Assembly: GCF_932526225.1 (NCBI RefSeq) | Contig: NC_064034.1 | Coordinates: 5,814,001-5,878,000, forward strand | Source: Nematostella vectensis | Lineage: Eukaryota > Cnidaria > Anthozoa > Actiniaria > Edwardsiidae | Reading direction: 5' to 3' | Length of the DNA stretch: 64,000 nucleotides | In this document: positions 1-13,165 of the stretch, one piece after another | How positions within the stretch are numbered: the first letter of the stretch is position 1 | Layout: every line of letters starts with the position of its first letter | The notes under the pieces: model-generated | What the model was told of the DNA's origin: nothing | Database searches by the model: none | The model's input: the letters and a program-made list of their open reading frames with translations, nothing else | Program-made: the position numbers and the translations under genes

Positions 1-790
1 TTATTCGAGGAATGTTTAGAAAACACAAACGACCCTCTTTTTAGGGAGTTATGAAATACCATTTCCTTTTTCGACAACTCTTTCGAAAGAAATCGTTAAA
101 GCGAAATCGGGCGATATTAAAATGTCATTTCCTTTATTGGGAAATGATGAGCAAACACTGACAATCCTCTTCATAATCTATTCCTTATTCGGATATGTCG
201 TAAAACGAAATCGGACGTTGGGAGATTCCATTTCCTTATTCGCGAAAACTAACTTGAACAAGGAACAGTTCCCTATTGGTGTCTCTGCACTAATCTATTT
301 GTTTTGTCAGAGCCTTATCTAGTAGCAAAGGTGTTAATTGACAACAAGCACTATCTGTCAAATTGTAGCTTTGTTAGCAAGGTCAAATTCCTTCTACACG
401 CGTATCTAGTCAAGTTAAGCGTGAATATTTCTTCTCTAAATATATTAATGCGTTTGAAAGAAAGCCCAATATACAAATACATTTATTAGATGAGAGGTAG
501 ATTTCCTCTCTTTTCCTAGATTCATTAGTGAAAGCGATTGCAAGAATTGTATAATTTGACTTTTGTAGCAGATAGAGCAGCAGAGCACGTGAAAGCAACC
601 AGAATTACCCGACGAAAATGCTGTTGGACTTGTTCTGAATAAACTGTAATGCCTAAATACCGTTTCAACTCGAATTAAAAGGTATCATGTAAGTTATACC
701 CCCCCCCCCCCCCCCCGGATTTGAATAAGGAACTTAGCGAATAAGGAAACAGACGAAAAAGGAACTGCGAATAAGGAACCAACTTCACGC
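1..790. repeat. Interspersed repeat with TTCCTTATTCG motifs
   Basis: No gene is visible. The motif TTCCTTATTCG and close variants recur in positions 1-260, and the inverse (CGAATAAGGAA) recurs at about 720-780, next to an 18-nt poly-C run near 700. The arrangement resembles two inverted arms of one repetitive element, but no clean ends or target duplication were found. Short ORFs here look random. Confidence 0.35.
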
Positions 791-2495
791 TTGTTAGCAA
801 AGGATCCAAATGACTATTCTGCTGTACCCCATCCGTCTCAGATTATCGGGGAAATAACAGCAAATGTGACTAATACTAAGAGGAAACTCATTTACAAATA
901 ACATTGTCTCCATTTGTGCGACATAAGTTTATGTCGCAGCCATTCGAGTCTGTATATTTCACTGTCTTTAAGCAAAGCAAACAGAGAATGAATTACATCA
1001 ACGTGTAAAAGAGAGACAAAGTGGGTTCTGCTAGAAGGGCATTATTTCTTGGTTTTCCTCACCTTTTCCAAAGAATCCATGCTGCTATCGACAATTTTAA
1101 CCCTCCTCTTCTCGCTCAAGGGTCCTTCTCACGTGCAGCGGTAGAACCCAGGTAGGTACTTCATGTATGGTGAATTATTGTGTCACTGGATGTACATTGG
1201 AAAGAAAGGCCATACTAAAAAAAGATAAAACTCACGAAAAAAAAAATGAAACTCACGAAAAAAAAAAAATTAAAACTCAATTGCAGTAGGTTTTTTAAAT
1301 GTCCCTTACCGGGCTCCGTAGGTCTGGGAGTTGCACGATTGACTGGATGGATTGTGACACCACAGGGTAACCGCGCGATGACCACAAAACCAAGTCGCAT
1401 AGCTATACTATATTTCTATACCTATGGAGCTCCGCGCGCGGCCTGCGGCCGCGCTCGCTCCGCTATAAACGTTTTTATAATGTTTTTATTAGACGACTAA
1501 AATGAAAGTCACAAAATGTATTTAAACCCAAGATTTCTGAAAATAACCAAAATGCCATTTTTGGAACTTTAAAGGTTATAACCACCTTTAACCGGGAGTT
1601 TTGCACTTCTTCTAGCAAAAGACACCAATTTTATTGCATAGAGTTGTAGTTTGAAATAGCCTTTATAAGATATAAGCTATGAAGCCAAGATAAAATCGGA
1701 TTTTATCACCGACTAATATGATTTATTAAAATTGTCGCCATTTTGAGCAAAGGAAAAAGATACATTCTGTCTACAACTAAAATATTCATGAAATCCATTT
1801 GATATTTTTAAGTAGTTTTTAAACCTGATTTTCTACACTCTGATCAAACCAGCTTAAGGTAATTCCCTTGAAATAGTTCTACAACCCAGATTTTTTTAAG
1901 CTTGGAATAAACAATATTGAAGTTAGGGGCTTTCAAAAAATGTTATAAAAAATTGGGGTAACCGACCTCGTTTCCACAACAGAGGGGCGTACTTTTGACG
2001 CGTTTTTACTGATAATGCGAGAAAAAAACACAACTCTAAATTTTCAAAAGTAGTGCCTATAGTCTTTAGAAAATTACGTTCAAACAATAACCCGTAGCAG
2101 CAAACGTTCAAAACAAATCACATTTCAAGAGATCGCACTAAAAGGCACTGTTTTAGCCACTATTTATACGATAAAAAGCGCCATTTTGAAATATTTTTAC
2201 GGCTTTTAATAAAAAATAAACAAACTTCTACAAGCCAACTTTTTTTCTTTTTTCAGTATATCATTTTTCCGTATTTATTTAACTATTTGAGCAAATAAAA
2301 AATGGAGGTTACCGACTTCATTTTTCGGTCAAAGCGATTTTAAGTAAAAAACGCGCGCCTTTTGCTTTGTTTTCTTGTACAACTGTGGCGCACGCGCACA
2401 CTTAATACCGGAAAAATCGAACAAACAGCGCGCGCCACTTTGCGCAGAATCAAAAAGCCTAAACTGTCGCGATCTCGTACCAGTACAATGAATAC
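791..2495. other. Intergenic stretch, no gene recognised
   Basis: AT-rich non-coding sequence. A segment near 1,310-1,460 contains a GC-rich block (about 1,430-1,462, rich in GCGC and GGCC) preceded by a TATA-like AT tract. Its neighbourhood loosely resembles 8,990-9,130, which suggests an old interspersed repeat. Short ORFs show no recognisable protein similarity. Confidence 0.4.
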
Positions 2496-2554
2496 GATAC
2501 ACCAAAACCTGGAAATCGACTCTGCCAGAGTCGATTTCCAGATTTTGGTGTATC
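2496..2554. repeat. Near-perfect 28-bp hairpin
   Basis: Positions 2496-2523 and 2527-2554 are inverted repeats of 28 bp with one mismatch and a 3-nt spacer (GCC). The arm begins GATACACCAAAA and ends CGACTCT. It lies directly upstream of a second, more diverged inverted-repeat pair. It could be a recent palindromic insertion, a foldback terminus or a small structured RNA. Nothing in the sequence selects one of these. Confidence 0.8.
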
Positions 2555-2555
2555 C

Positions 2556-2810
2556 TATTTCAAATAAGGTTGCACTTGAGAATCCATGTCTTGTAACTCG
2601 CGGCGATTCATGGGTAGCGTTTTAACGGCTGATTTTTTGTATCTGAAAATCATGTGAATGATCATAAGAACATAAACAAGAACTCTACAGCTTTAGAAAC
2701 CTAGATTTGTATTTTATTTACGCTTATTTGTTTATTTACTTGATACCCATGAACCACTGCGGGTTACGATACAAACATTCTCCGAGTAAAACCTTATTTG
2801 AAATAGGTGT
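2556..2810. repeat. MITE-like element with ~60-bp diverged inverted ends
   Basis: The segment beginning ATTTCAAATAAGGTT at 2556 and ending in CATGGGTA near 2615 reappears inverted at about 2742-2810 (TACCCATGAA to CCTTATTTGAAAT). A third, single copy of this end occurs at about 10,949-11,006. The identity is partial, so this is an old short inverted-repeat element. Confidence 0.6.
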
Positions 2811-4839
2811 GTGCGAATAAGCAATGAAGCATTTTCTTAAATAGAATTGCACAAATGATAAATGACAGTTGTATTTTGCATTAAGAGTGCACCAATTTAA
2901 TATAAAGAAAATGTTTTCCTGCTATGTGAGCCTCTGCATGTTAGTGAAAATTATTGAAATCTCAGGCTGAACGTTCTTAAAGTTCTTAAAACCTTTCACT
3001 TATATCAATCTAGCCAAAACAAAGCATAGATAAACTTTCAAATTCTGAAAAGGGAATTGAATTTGATTGAAATTTGAATTTTCTACAAATCTTTGAAATT
3101 TTCCTGGCCGCGCTAAAGGAGATTGAATCGACTGTGAATGATTCCAAGTTTTGGCGGGAAAATCTGAAACAACGTATTTTCCTTAAAAATCCGTTAAAAT
3201 TCAGAGACGGCAATACCACAAAATATCGGCGAATTATTTTCTATTGCAATGCTACCCACAATAAAGCGAAGAATCATGTAAAGTCGAGAATTGTATGCGA
3301 AAAAAGAAAATATCGTTTTGTTGTAGGTTTCAAAAACAGCGCGCGCTCGTGAGAATGTCGCCATTCTCGATTGCGAATGCAGCGTGCGCGCACAATGCAA
3401 AAACAATTCAAAGACTAAAAAATATCTGCTAAATTTTGCAGATTTGTTTCCTGAAGTTAAATAACCATTTGACTACCAGGTTGAGATATAAAGATGACGG
3501 TAAAAGTTGTAACCACGCAACGTTCTTCAGCAATAACTAAGAAGACATGAAGACGGGAACCGGTTTAGCGCGCGCATATGTTTTCTCACATGCGTTTTGG
3601 CATCCTCGTTCCAAGGGTCTTCCCCTCATATCCCCCTTGGGAAAGGGAGAGTGGGACCCTGGGAACGAGGATGGTATTTTTGTTGACATCTCGATCGACG
3701 TCACAAATGACTGAATACGTAGGTTTGCATCTTTTTTGTAATTTTGTTAGGAAGCTTTGACATTGGAGGCTTCTTGTGAAGAGGAGCCAGGCATAATATT
3801 ATTCGTTTTTCGGCAGTGGTAGTGCTGTTATTGATGTTGACGTTCTAAACTGCAGTAGGCGTCTAAGTGGGGGACTGTAAGTCGGGTATGACGAGCTCTC
3901 CCTGGTCATGTTTCAAGGTAACAAGCTTATGCAGTTAGGGAGGGGCTCTGTTTGACCAAAAAATGCTTGAAGTAGTATGTCGCCGATTGCCTTCTGGATA
4001 GGGTCGACATGGTCTTCAAAACCTCCAATCGCACGCACGCGTGAAATATGTAAACTTGGGCAGTTTTTCTACTTCTTTTCTCCATCCAAGCACTTTTAGA
4101 TTTTTTGAGAAGCAATAACGGCTCGTAAGTGTCACTGACCTTCAGTTGTAACCTTGATCGCCAAACACTCTTTGCTATTACCTCACTGTTAGCCAGTTCT
4201 TTGATCCATTGACAAGAGGAATACTTCTATCCTTTCTTGCTGAGATTATTATACCAGTTAGATAAGGGTGCGATTTGTCCACCTCCCGCAGAGTCGTCAG
4301 CTAACTACACATGTTTAATCTCTGTTTTATAATTGTAGATTTATTTATCTCACCCCCGCCGCAAAAAAATAACCTCGACGGTCGTCTGTAAGTGTTAATG
4401 ATGTAAAGCGCCATTTCCTTACAGTTTATCTAATATTCACAAAGTGACAGATCTTTTTATTTGATTAAAGGCATTACTTGAGTCCGTCAGTAAAACGCCA
4501 TCGGTCCCCTCTTCTTCAAACACATGACTCATGGCATAAATAACAGCTTCTTAACCTGCACTGTCGCCTGTGCATACCTAAAAGGTATGCCTCTTAATCT
4601 CTTCCTTCAGAAATCTTAAAACGGTTTTCAAATACAAACACCAATAGGAGTTTCTATTCATCCAAGGGGATGAGCCTGCAAGATGTAAAATATAACCTTC
4701 CTGTAAAGATGGATGGTAGGTGATTTCTTCTCTTGCCCTCAGACTTGAATTTCTTGGAGCAGAGAATTCTTCGATAAAGTTCAGCATTTATCCCAAACGT
4801 CCCAGCCGAGCCTTTTGTTCCGATTGCAGCATGATATAT
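2811..4839. other. Intergenic stretch, no gene recognised
   Basis: AT-rich sequence with short random ORFs. Around 3,600-3,670 a short imperfect inverted repeat is present (CGTTCCAAGGGTCTTCCC against GGGACCCTGGGAACGAGG), consistent with a small MITE of about 80 bp. No splice-linked coding sequence was found. Confidence 0.4.
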
Positions 4840-5475
4840 CTTGATGACAACGTGACGGTTATATAGTATGGTGGCAGCGTGACGGTTGTATAGCTTGGTG
4901 GCAGCGTGATGGTTATATAGCTTGGTGGTAGCGTGACGGTCGTATTGCGTGGTGGCAGCGTGATAGTTTATAAAGTTTGGTGGGAGCGTGACGGTTATAT
5001 TGCTTGGTGGCAGAGTGACGGTTATCAAGCTTGGTGGCAGCGTGACGATTATATAGCTTGGTGGCAGAGTGACGATTATATAGCTTGGTGGCAGAGTGAC
5101 GATTATATATCTTGGTGGCAGCGTAATGGGTATATATCTTGGTGGCAGCGTGACGGTTATATAGCTTGGTGGCAGCGTAATGGGTATATATCTTGGTGGC
5201 AGCGTGACGGTTGTAAAGCTTGGTTTCAGAGTGAAGATTATATAGCATTGTGGCAGCGTGATGACTTTATAGCTTGATGGTAGGTATGACGGTCATATAG
5301 TTTGATGGGAACGTGATTGTATAGTTTGGTGACAACGTGATGGTTATATAGCCTTGTGGCCGAGTGGAGATTATATATAGAGTCAAATTTGTTTTAATTA
5401 GTGGCAACGCAACGGAAACATAGCTTTGTGTCACTGTGACGACTTTATACCTTGTTGGCAGTGTGATGGTTATTT
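4840..5475. repeat. Minisatellite, 27-bp period
   Basis: More than twenty degenerate tandem copies of a 27-bp unit, containing GGTGGCAGCGTGACGGTTAT, run across this interval and decay toward both edges. Because 27 is a multiple of three, both strands show repetitive open frames (for example WWQRDGYIA on the + strand). There is no start context or codon-level constraint, so these frames are very unlikely to be genes. Confidence 0.9.
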
Positions 5476-8400
5476 TTTAACAACTTTATGAAGTTAAAAG
5501 GGTCCGCACGAACGGGACCAGGTCCCATGCGAGGTGCTGGTGACAGAGTGACGGTTGTTATTATAGCTTGGTAAAGCGTTTGTTGGCTTTATTACAGTTA
5601 TATAACTTGAAAGCAGTGTACAAATTAGATTGCTTTGGCTGTATTGCCCTTCTAATATCATTTGGTAGGGTAAAAGCTCTTTGTGTGCCAAATTTCATGC
5701 TTTTATCACTTTTGTCACGATTGAGTATATCACTTGAAAACAGTGTGAAAATAAGATTGCTTTGGCTGTAATGCATAGATAGAGTTTGTTGCTAGAGTCA
5801 CGTTGACTTAGTTTTTCAGCGAAACTGTTTTTAAGCTTTTTTTAGTTACCTTTAATGATTACTGTAAGGGCTTTGATAAAAGTGATAGCTGTTTGTCTGT
5901 TTGTCGCCTATTTCTGATTTACTATACGCAGAGCCATGACGCCTGGTTCTTTTGTACCTGCCTCATTAAACAATACTGAGTAATTCCCATTCTGCTTACA
6001 TAAAATTTTAGTATTTATTTGTACCGTTAAACATGTTTTTTTTATATAAAAGATTTGTTAAAGAAACAATTGACTGTAACTGAAGCAAAGACGTGTTTTT
6101 CGGGTGCTTCTAGGCGTGCGTCACGTTTATCATCAGCAATCGCACTTTGTTGGGTGTGTCATAATCTAGGCGCCACTGGCGTCATGTATTTGATTGTTTT
6201 TCTTTGTGATCCATAAAACCGGTTAGATGTAGATTGAAACTTAGATATAGCTATAGAACGAACACTTTATAGATGTCTCATTTACTTTATTACGATATCA
6301 TATAAAATGATTAATTACACTTTCTATGTCTTTATATTTAATCCCTAATATTACTGCAAAAAAGGCACCAGTTGCTCTACGTGTAATTCATCTGCAATCA
6401 CGTGCTTTGACACTTTTATCCTTTTTTATATCTTCTATGCTTTCCACAACTCTTTTTTGAATGCCCTCATAGATAACGCTACGATGTCCTTAGTGTCATT
6501 GCACATGCAAGCCACTAATCAACCGTTTTCACACTTGAAGATACATACTGTCATTTCCAAGGTAGCACTGAATTAACCACACTCATTTATCAAGCAGAAG
6601 GACACAAACCTACAACATCCAAAACTAATCTCCAGAAGTATAGTGATATCCTTGAAATTGTTTGCTCTCTCCGACAATGCTAGAATCTACGAAGATATTT
6701 TTTGCCAGCTGCCTTTTGAGACGGCAAATGAATTCACGTAGGTGCGTGGAATTAGGCAAAACGAGAGTAAAAACAGGGGGTAATTCCTCGTTGACATGAA
6801 TAAAACAAGGGTTAGATTATGTACTGTTATCTGACTCTTAATCGATGAGTAACATGAAAGAGGATTTCCCGAATAATCTTTCTTAGCCCTGGTAATAGTG
6901 AAGTCAATATAGAATTCCGTTTTCTTCACCACCTTACCGATATCACGCAAAGGCAAATCGCCGCTCCATTTAACAAGCTACAGTGTCTTTTTTCACTTTT
7001 TTTCGTTTTTTATACGTCTCCTCGATAATTACGTCTTTTACTTTATGCTAACATGTATACCTTGAAACTTGTGCAACTATATCTACACCTAGCCAAATTA
7101 AGTTTCATCGTCATTCGTTAAAAAAAGGACTGGTATTTTTTCAAATAATGAAAATAAAAAAGTTAAAACTTTACACGCTTAATAATCATATTTTCATTTC
7201 TGAATACTTCTGCTATAAGTGTAATTTATCTACAGGTAATATTTTTCAAAGCGATACATCTGTTATTTACCATAAGGCTTCATCGATAAACACGGACTAC
7301 ATAAAAAAAAACGGCTTTAAGCAAACAACTGGCAAACATGAAAAAGACCGTTTTAAAATATCAGAAATGATAAGATTATCGATCAATAGTGATCGAACTA
7401 GGCTTTTGTATTTTTCCTCTGAACTCTCTAAATGCTTATTTTCTTTCACATGAATAAGCTAATTATGTTTGAAAATGTTGTTTCTGTGCAGATCCAAAAA
7501 GGAAAAACAAATAGGACACATAATGGTAGGTCTGCGGAAATAGTATTACTATGATTTACAAATATTTTCCTTAAGAGAATAGTAGCCTAAAAATCTTTGA
7601 ATTGTTTCTTTAAAAAAACGGATTTAACAAATTCAGATACATTACGATGCAAATAACCGGACGAGATAGAACGAATGTTATTTCCACAAAAGACGAATGT
7701 AGATACTCACATAGATGAAGTAAGATTTTATCCATTTGTTTCGACCAGTGGACCTCATTCTTCTGGAAGCCTGACATATATGACTATAATTGGTCTATAG
7801 TTTGACGGCCAACTGGTGTGCGTGCATACGACCCCCTTTCATAACACCCATTAGAAGGAGAAAAGGCTGAGCAAAACATATGCTGATGGCAGAGCGCGCA
7901 AGAGGAAGTGATTTGCAAGCCCTTACTATTTCCAGAGATGCTATCATATTCAAGTCAACTAGCAAATGTCATTATGTATGCATTGAATCAAGTAATGGTA
8001 TACATTTTCTTTGTAGTATTTAATTTCTTATAGAAATGCTTTTTAAACTGAAATTGTAAGCATGTTGTGCGCATTGAATTAGGTAAATTACATACCTTAA
8101 CTTTCTTTTTAATTTCTATATTTCTCTAATGAAAAGCTTTTTAAACTGAATTTGAGATGTTTTGAAAACATCATTGGAAAATCATGGGGCGACATTAAGG
8201 GCAGTGTAGTAGTTGGTCTTAATAAAACAATGAACCACGCACAGGAATACAGCCGTAGGGCGTTTAGATAAATGGTTAGTGGAATTTCAGTTATGCACGT
8301 GTGCTATATACTTTATTTTTGTTTCTGCTATGGTAATTATTACAGGAAAGATAAGAAATATCCGTTTCCTCGTTGGATTTCGCTTGTACTTAATTCCACG

Positions 8401-10946
8401 AAAGTCGAGAAACTTTCTCAGTAATTTAAAAATCGCGCGTTTTTTAAATTCAAATTAGATTTTAAAAAAATTCCGAATCATTATAAAAACTTTCGAAGGA
8501 TGGAAATCCAATTTCGCCTTTGAATGGTGCCTTATAATATCAATAAAAACCAATTTCACGAGTATTAATATAATATTATTATCTACGACGGCCAGTTCGG
8601 TCTGTTGTCGGCTTGTTGAAGGCGCGGCGGCCTCTGGGATAGCAGGATAGTGAAGGATCGCGCGTTCCAGTGTCAGGGGTATACTGACTGAGGTTACTGA
8701 GTGTGATATTCCTCTTGCTCCTTTCTTTGGTCTCTTTTGCCTTTTACCCGTGAGCCAGGTGAATTTTAGAAATTAATTCACTTTGTTCTGGCAAAGATGA
8801 AATTTTTTTCCTAGCGAAGAAGGCAGATGTAGGGTGTTTAATAATATATAGATTAAGGCATCGCGGAGCTCCAAACAACCAAATCTTTGCTTTATTTCTA
8901 TTATTATAATATTTCTGTTTTTGACGTCACATACCACGTGACCACAGTTTTGCACCTCCCTTGACACATACATGACACCTGCCGAGTTTGGTTGTCATAC
9001 GATGCTTTTTGGGGACGGACGGACGGACACCGCGTCACCAAAACTCGAGTCGATGGGTTACCAATATTTGTTCCCATATTTTTCTTTATACCACTTTTTC
9101 TTAGGTATGGGGCTCCGCTCACGCGGCGCTTTATTGGATATTCAGGCAATTGTGTCAAAAAAGTAAATGGATGAGGAGGTAAACAAGGATTTCCCTTGTC
9201 CCTTTGCTATGGAAATGCTAAGTGGAATTCCTTTCAAGCTCAATATCGGGACGTGATGGAAATAGCAAATGGCAATTCTTTTGGTGCTGTGAGGGCTTTA
9301 GGTACTATCATCCTAGTTAGTGTCGTGACATTAAGCATCGAATGTGTATCGTCACAAACCTTAAATAACTGCATGGTCTTGAGTAGGAGCAGTTGACACG
9401 CGCAAGTTCGCTTCTAACTGGTGGCACCATGGCTTTATAATTATATTACTGATGTTTTGGACTGTTTTTTTTTTTCAACCGACCGTGAATCGCAACGCGA
9501 TTTGGGTGCGTCGGCGAGTTATCGCGGTGTCCTCCCAGTTTACCCGCATAAAGCGCGACCATCAGGGGCGTAGCCAGGTGGGTGGCCAAGCCCCCCCACC
9601 CCTTTTAGCAGCCAAAAATACAGTAAATGTATGAGACATTATCTTAAATACAGAAGAAAATGCCTTGAAAGACCCTTTTGTGCCCCCTGCTGTAAAACAT
9701 CCTGGCTACGCCGCTGACCAGGAACACAATCTTCAAATAAACTGTAGATGGGCGAATAGTGGCTTCTCATCCAAATTTGGTTTCCCTACCTCCATGATTT
9801 GATCCAAATCAAGCTAGTATCAGCCCCAAGCACATAGTAAAAACCTTGTGCTTTATTATAGCTTTTGTATTGTATGTTTCCAAAGGTGAATATTTTTCTT
9901 TTACTCAAAGATTTTAAAAATCGTGACTAGCCGCGCGCCTGGCTTTTCGATGCCTTGCTTTTATTTTCTATAGCGAATTTATAATATCGTTGAATACAAC
10001 CATTACGTTTATTTTGTTGTCATTCATCTTGTATGAGTTAAAAGGAATAGCGCTTATTATTATACTGTCTGTTTCAGGGGAAGATAGTCGATATCTAGCT
10101 TCTTCATAACACACACTCCCAGACGCTTTAGACCGATCAACAAAGACGAGAAAAATATTGACATGTAAGGTTTCCTTCATTTTGTCGCTTTTAATAAATT
10201 ATGGTGTCGAGTTCTTTCAAAACATACAGACCACTTTTTAGTGTTTGTGTATTAACACGCACTCCTCGCTACTTGGTGTAGTTACACGTATAGGATTACA
10301 CCCAAACTACACACGCAAAACGAGCAGACTACGCTCAAACTACACGCACATAACACTTACAGACTACACGCACAAATAGCGCGCATTTCGCGCGTGTAAA
10401 GGTTAACATACTTCCTTGTAGCTGTGTTCATTAATTTTTCCAGTTGAAGCTCTAATGAGTTTTCAATGGATTTGTGCCCCAATGTCGCCTGGCCTCACTT
10501 GGCAGATTTAGCTTCAGGTATGTCTTATGATATTGCCACGATGGCGGCGATTTCCAGGTGTCTTTCGTTGCCTTGATTTGATTTTAAATCTAGATTTGGA
10601 CGCCATTCTAACAAGATATGTTTGGAAATTTAAGTAAAAGGTTTGGATGGCTCTCTGAGCGACAGATGAATAATAATTTGACAATGTAAAAAGCAATAGG
10701 AAATTAAAAATTAACTAAAATTAATTAGAAATCAACAAACGACGTGAAAACACCAAGTTCACAATTCGTCGTAGATAGGGAGGTCGCGGCAACCATTATA
10801 CGCCCATAAAAAAAAGGTTGCACCCGGTAAAATTCCAGTGTCGTAACCCAACGATAAGCAAATAAAGGTATTAAAACAATTTCAGGTTTGGGAATACAAT
10901 GTGCCTGTAAACACGCGCACGTTTTTAAAGACAAGGATCAAGCAAT
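5476..10946. other. Intergenic stretch with scattered old repeats
   Basis: No gene recognised. A ~50-bp direct repeat ending GATTGCTTTGGCTGTA occurs at about 5,598-5,640 and 5,729-5,772. An ORF at 7148-7453 (101 aa) is lysine- and AT-rich with no recognisable domain. A 154-bp MITE at 9,563-9,716 is listed separately. Positions 10,240-10,400 are rich in ACACGCA-type short repeats. Confidence 0.4.
9563..9716. mobile_element. Short hAT-like MITE
   Basis: The element begins CAGGGGCGTAGCCAGG and ends CCTGGCTACGCCGCTG, which are inverted terminal repeats. It has no coding capacity. A second, partly decayed copy lies in a calcium-channel intron at 36,771-36,908 and shares the internal stretch around GAGACATTATCT and AAAGACCCTTTTG. 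Ends of this form (CAGNGGCG) are common in non-autonomous hAT-type elements. The family assignment is inferred, and no clear 8-bp target duplication was seen. Confidence 0.7.
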
Positions 10947-10948
10947 TA

Positions 10949-11006
10949 CCCATGAAGCACTGCTGGTTAGGACACATGGTCGGATTCTCAAGTGTAACCT
11001 TATTGT
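10949..11006. repeat. Solo copy of the 2556-2810 repeat end
   Basis: Reads TACCCATGAAGCACTGCTGG at the left and reaches TCTCAAGTGTAACCTTAT at the right, matching the inverted ends of the element at 2556-2810. It lies immediately before the 36-bp minisatellite. Confidence 0.5.
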
Positions 11007-11012
11007 GTGTAT

Positions 11013-12690
11013 CTCGACAAAATGTCGTTTTATATTGTGGTAAACGGTGAACTCCAGGAAGTCGTCTTCTATAATGGTGAACTCATGAAAGAAGTCTTAT
11101 ATTGCGGTACCAGTGAACCCCAGTTAGTCGTCTTATATTGTGGTGTCTATTTCGAGAAAATGTCGTTCTATAGCTATAACATTGAACTCAAGAAAGTCGT
11201 CTTATATTGTTGATAGTGGCGAATTCAAGGAAGTCGTCTTTTGTGGTAACGGTAGTGAACTCCAGAAAGTCGTCCTATAATGTGGTAAAGTGAACTCAAG
11301 AAAGTCGTTTGTTGCGGTAACGGTGAACTCCAGGAAGTCGTCTTATATTGTGGTGACGGTGAAGTCCAGGACGTCGTCTTATATTTTGGTGACGGTGAAC
11401 TCCAGGAAGTCGTCTTATGTTGTGGTAACGGTAAACTCCAGGAAGTCGTCTTATATTGTGGTGACGGTGAAGTCCAGGACGTCGTCTTATATTGTGGTGA
11501 CGGGGAAGTCCAGGAAGTCGTCTTATGTTGTGGGAACGTTGAACTCATGAAAGTCGTCTTATATTGTGATAACGGTGAATTCATGAAAGTCGTCTTATAT
11601 TGTGATATCAGGAAATTCATATAAAAGTCGTCTTTGTATTGCGATAACGGTGAAATCATGAAAGTCGTCTTATATTGTGATAACGGTGAATTCATATAAA
11701 AGTCGTCTTGTATTGCGATAACGATGAAGCCGTGAAAGTCGTCTTATAATATGATGACGGTGAATTAAAGGAAGTCATCTTTTGCGGTAACGGTTAAACT
11801 CAGAAAGTCGTCTTATATTGTGATAACGATTATATTCGTGAAAGGCATCTTATATTGTGATAGCGGTGAATTCATATAAAAGACGTATTATATTGTGATA
11901 ACGGTGAATTCATATAAAAGACGTCTTATTTTGCGATAACGGTGACCTTCAGTTAGTCGTCTTATATTGTGTGGACGGTGAACTCCAGGAAGACGTCTTT
12001 ATTACGGTAACGAGCTCAAGAATGTCGTCTATATTGTGATAACGGTGAATTCATGAAAGTCGTCTTATATTGTGGTAATGTGAACTCAAGAAAGTCATCT
12101 TATTTGCGGTAACGGTGAACCGCAGAAAGTCGTCTTGTGTTGCGGTAATGGTGAACCCCAGAAAGTCGTCTTAATTGTGATAACGGTGAAGTCGTGAAAG
12201 TCGTCTTATTTTGTGATAACGGTGAATTTATATAAAAGACGTCTTGTATTGCGATAACGGTGAACCCCAGAAGGTCGTCTTATATTGGGACAACGGTGAT
12301 CTCCAGTTAGTCGTCTTATATTGTGTAAACGGTGACCTCCAAGAAGACGTCTTATATTGCGGTAACAAGCTCAAGGAAGTCGTCTTATGTTGTGATAACG
12401 GTGAAGTCAAGAAAGTTGCCTTATGTTGCGGTAACGGTTAACCCCAGAAAGTCGTCTTATGTTGCGGTAACGGCGAAGTCAAGGAAGTCATCTTTTGTGG
12501 TAACGGTAGTAAACTCCATAAAGGCGTCCTATAATGTGGTATATAAACTCAAGAAAGTCGTCTGTTGCGGTAACGGTGAAGTAAAAAAGTCGTCTTATGT
12601 TGCGGTAACGGTGAACCCCAGAAAGTCGTCTTATGTTGTGATAACGTTGAAGTCAAGAAAGTTGCCTTATGTTGCGGTAACATTGAGCTG
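11013..12690. repeat. Minisatellite, 36-bp period
   Basis: About 45 degenerate tandem copies of a ~36-bp unit containing GTGAACTCCAGGAAGTCGTC followed by TTATATTGTGGTAACG. Unit length varies by a few bases. Since 36 is a multiple of three, long repetitive ORFs appear on both strands (for example 11225-11695 on the minus strand). They break wherever unit length drifts, so they are by-products of periodicity and not genes. Confidence 0.9.
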
Positions 12691-13140
12691 ACATATTACA
12701 GGAAATTGTGTGTGCACTCTAGTTTTGTGTCGCCACAGAAAATACATCAAGAAAATCGTCGTATATCGTTTATCTTTTTTTTTTCGTTTAGGAGAAGAAT
12801 TTTCCCATAATGCAACGCGTCGGCGTTTAAAATTACTAAATACAAATAAAAAATGGTACAGATGCTGCTACAGCTTTCGCGTCTCATTTGAATTCCTTTC
12901 ATGTGCGTGGGATGTTTTGTTCGGCAGGGGAGAGGGAGGGGCCAATTAACTACTGTAGTGGTTTATCTTAATTAAACAATCATCGCTATTGACTGAACAT
13001 TTTAGACTACATGTGATAGCAGAGTAACCGTTCGGGGCGATCGTTATTATAGGTACGTGATGTGTTTTTGAAAAGTGCAATTTACGTGAATGAAAACAAA
13101 CCTCATGCCTTCCCTGTCCCTCCTCTCTCTCATTGCAAAA
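12691..13140. other. Intergenic stretch, no gene recognised
   Basis: AT-rich spacer ending in an A-rich tract at about 13,138-13,161 that abuts the retrotransposon remnant. Nothing else is recognisable. Confidence 0.4.
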
Positions 13141-13165
13141 AAAAAGAAAAAAAAAAAAACTACAA

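Noticed and set aside
4913-5277. Overlapping repetitive ORFs on both strands (WWQRDGYIA and YNRHAATKL types)
   Set aside because: They are produced by the 27-bp tandem period, lack start context and conserved ends, and occur on both strands at once.
7148-7453. 101-aa ORF on the + strand
   Set aside because: Strong AT-driven composition, no recognisable domain, no neighbouring exons.
8580-8770. GC-richer block with GTGAG and splice-like motifs, considered as a small exon
   Set aside because: No frame with recognisable similarity and no partner exon.
4840-12690. Regularly spaced repeats considered as CRISPR arrays
   Set aside because: Units are contiguous and degenerate, with no unique spacers, and the genome is clearly eukaryotic.
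11225-12691. Repetitive ORFs such as SQYKTTF and SRKSSYIVVTV
   Set aside because: By-product of the 36-bp minisatellite; frames break wherever unit length changes.
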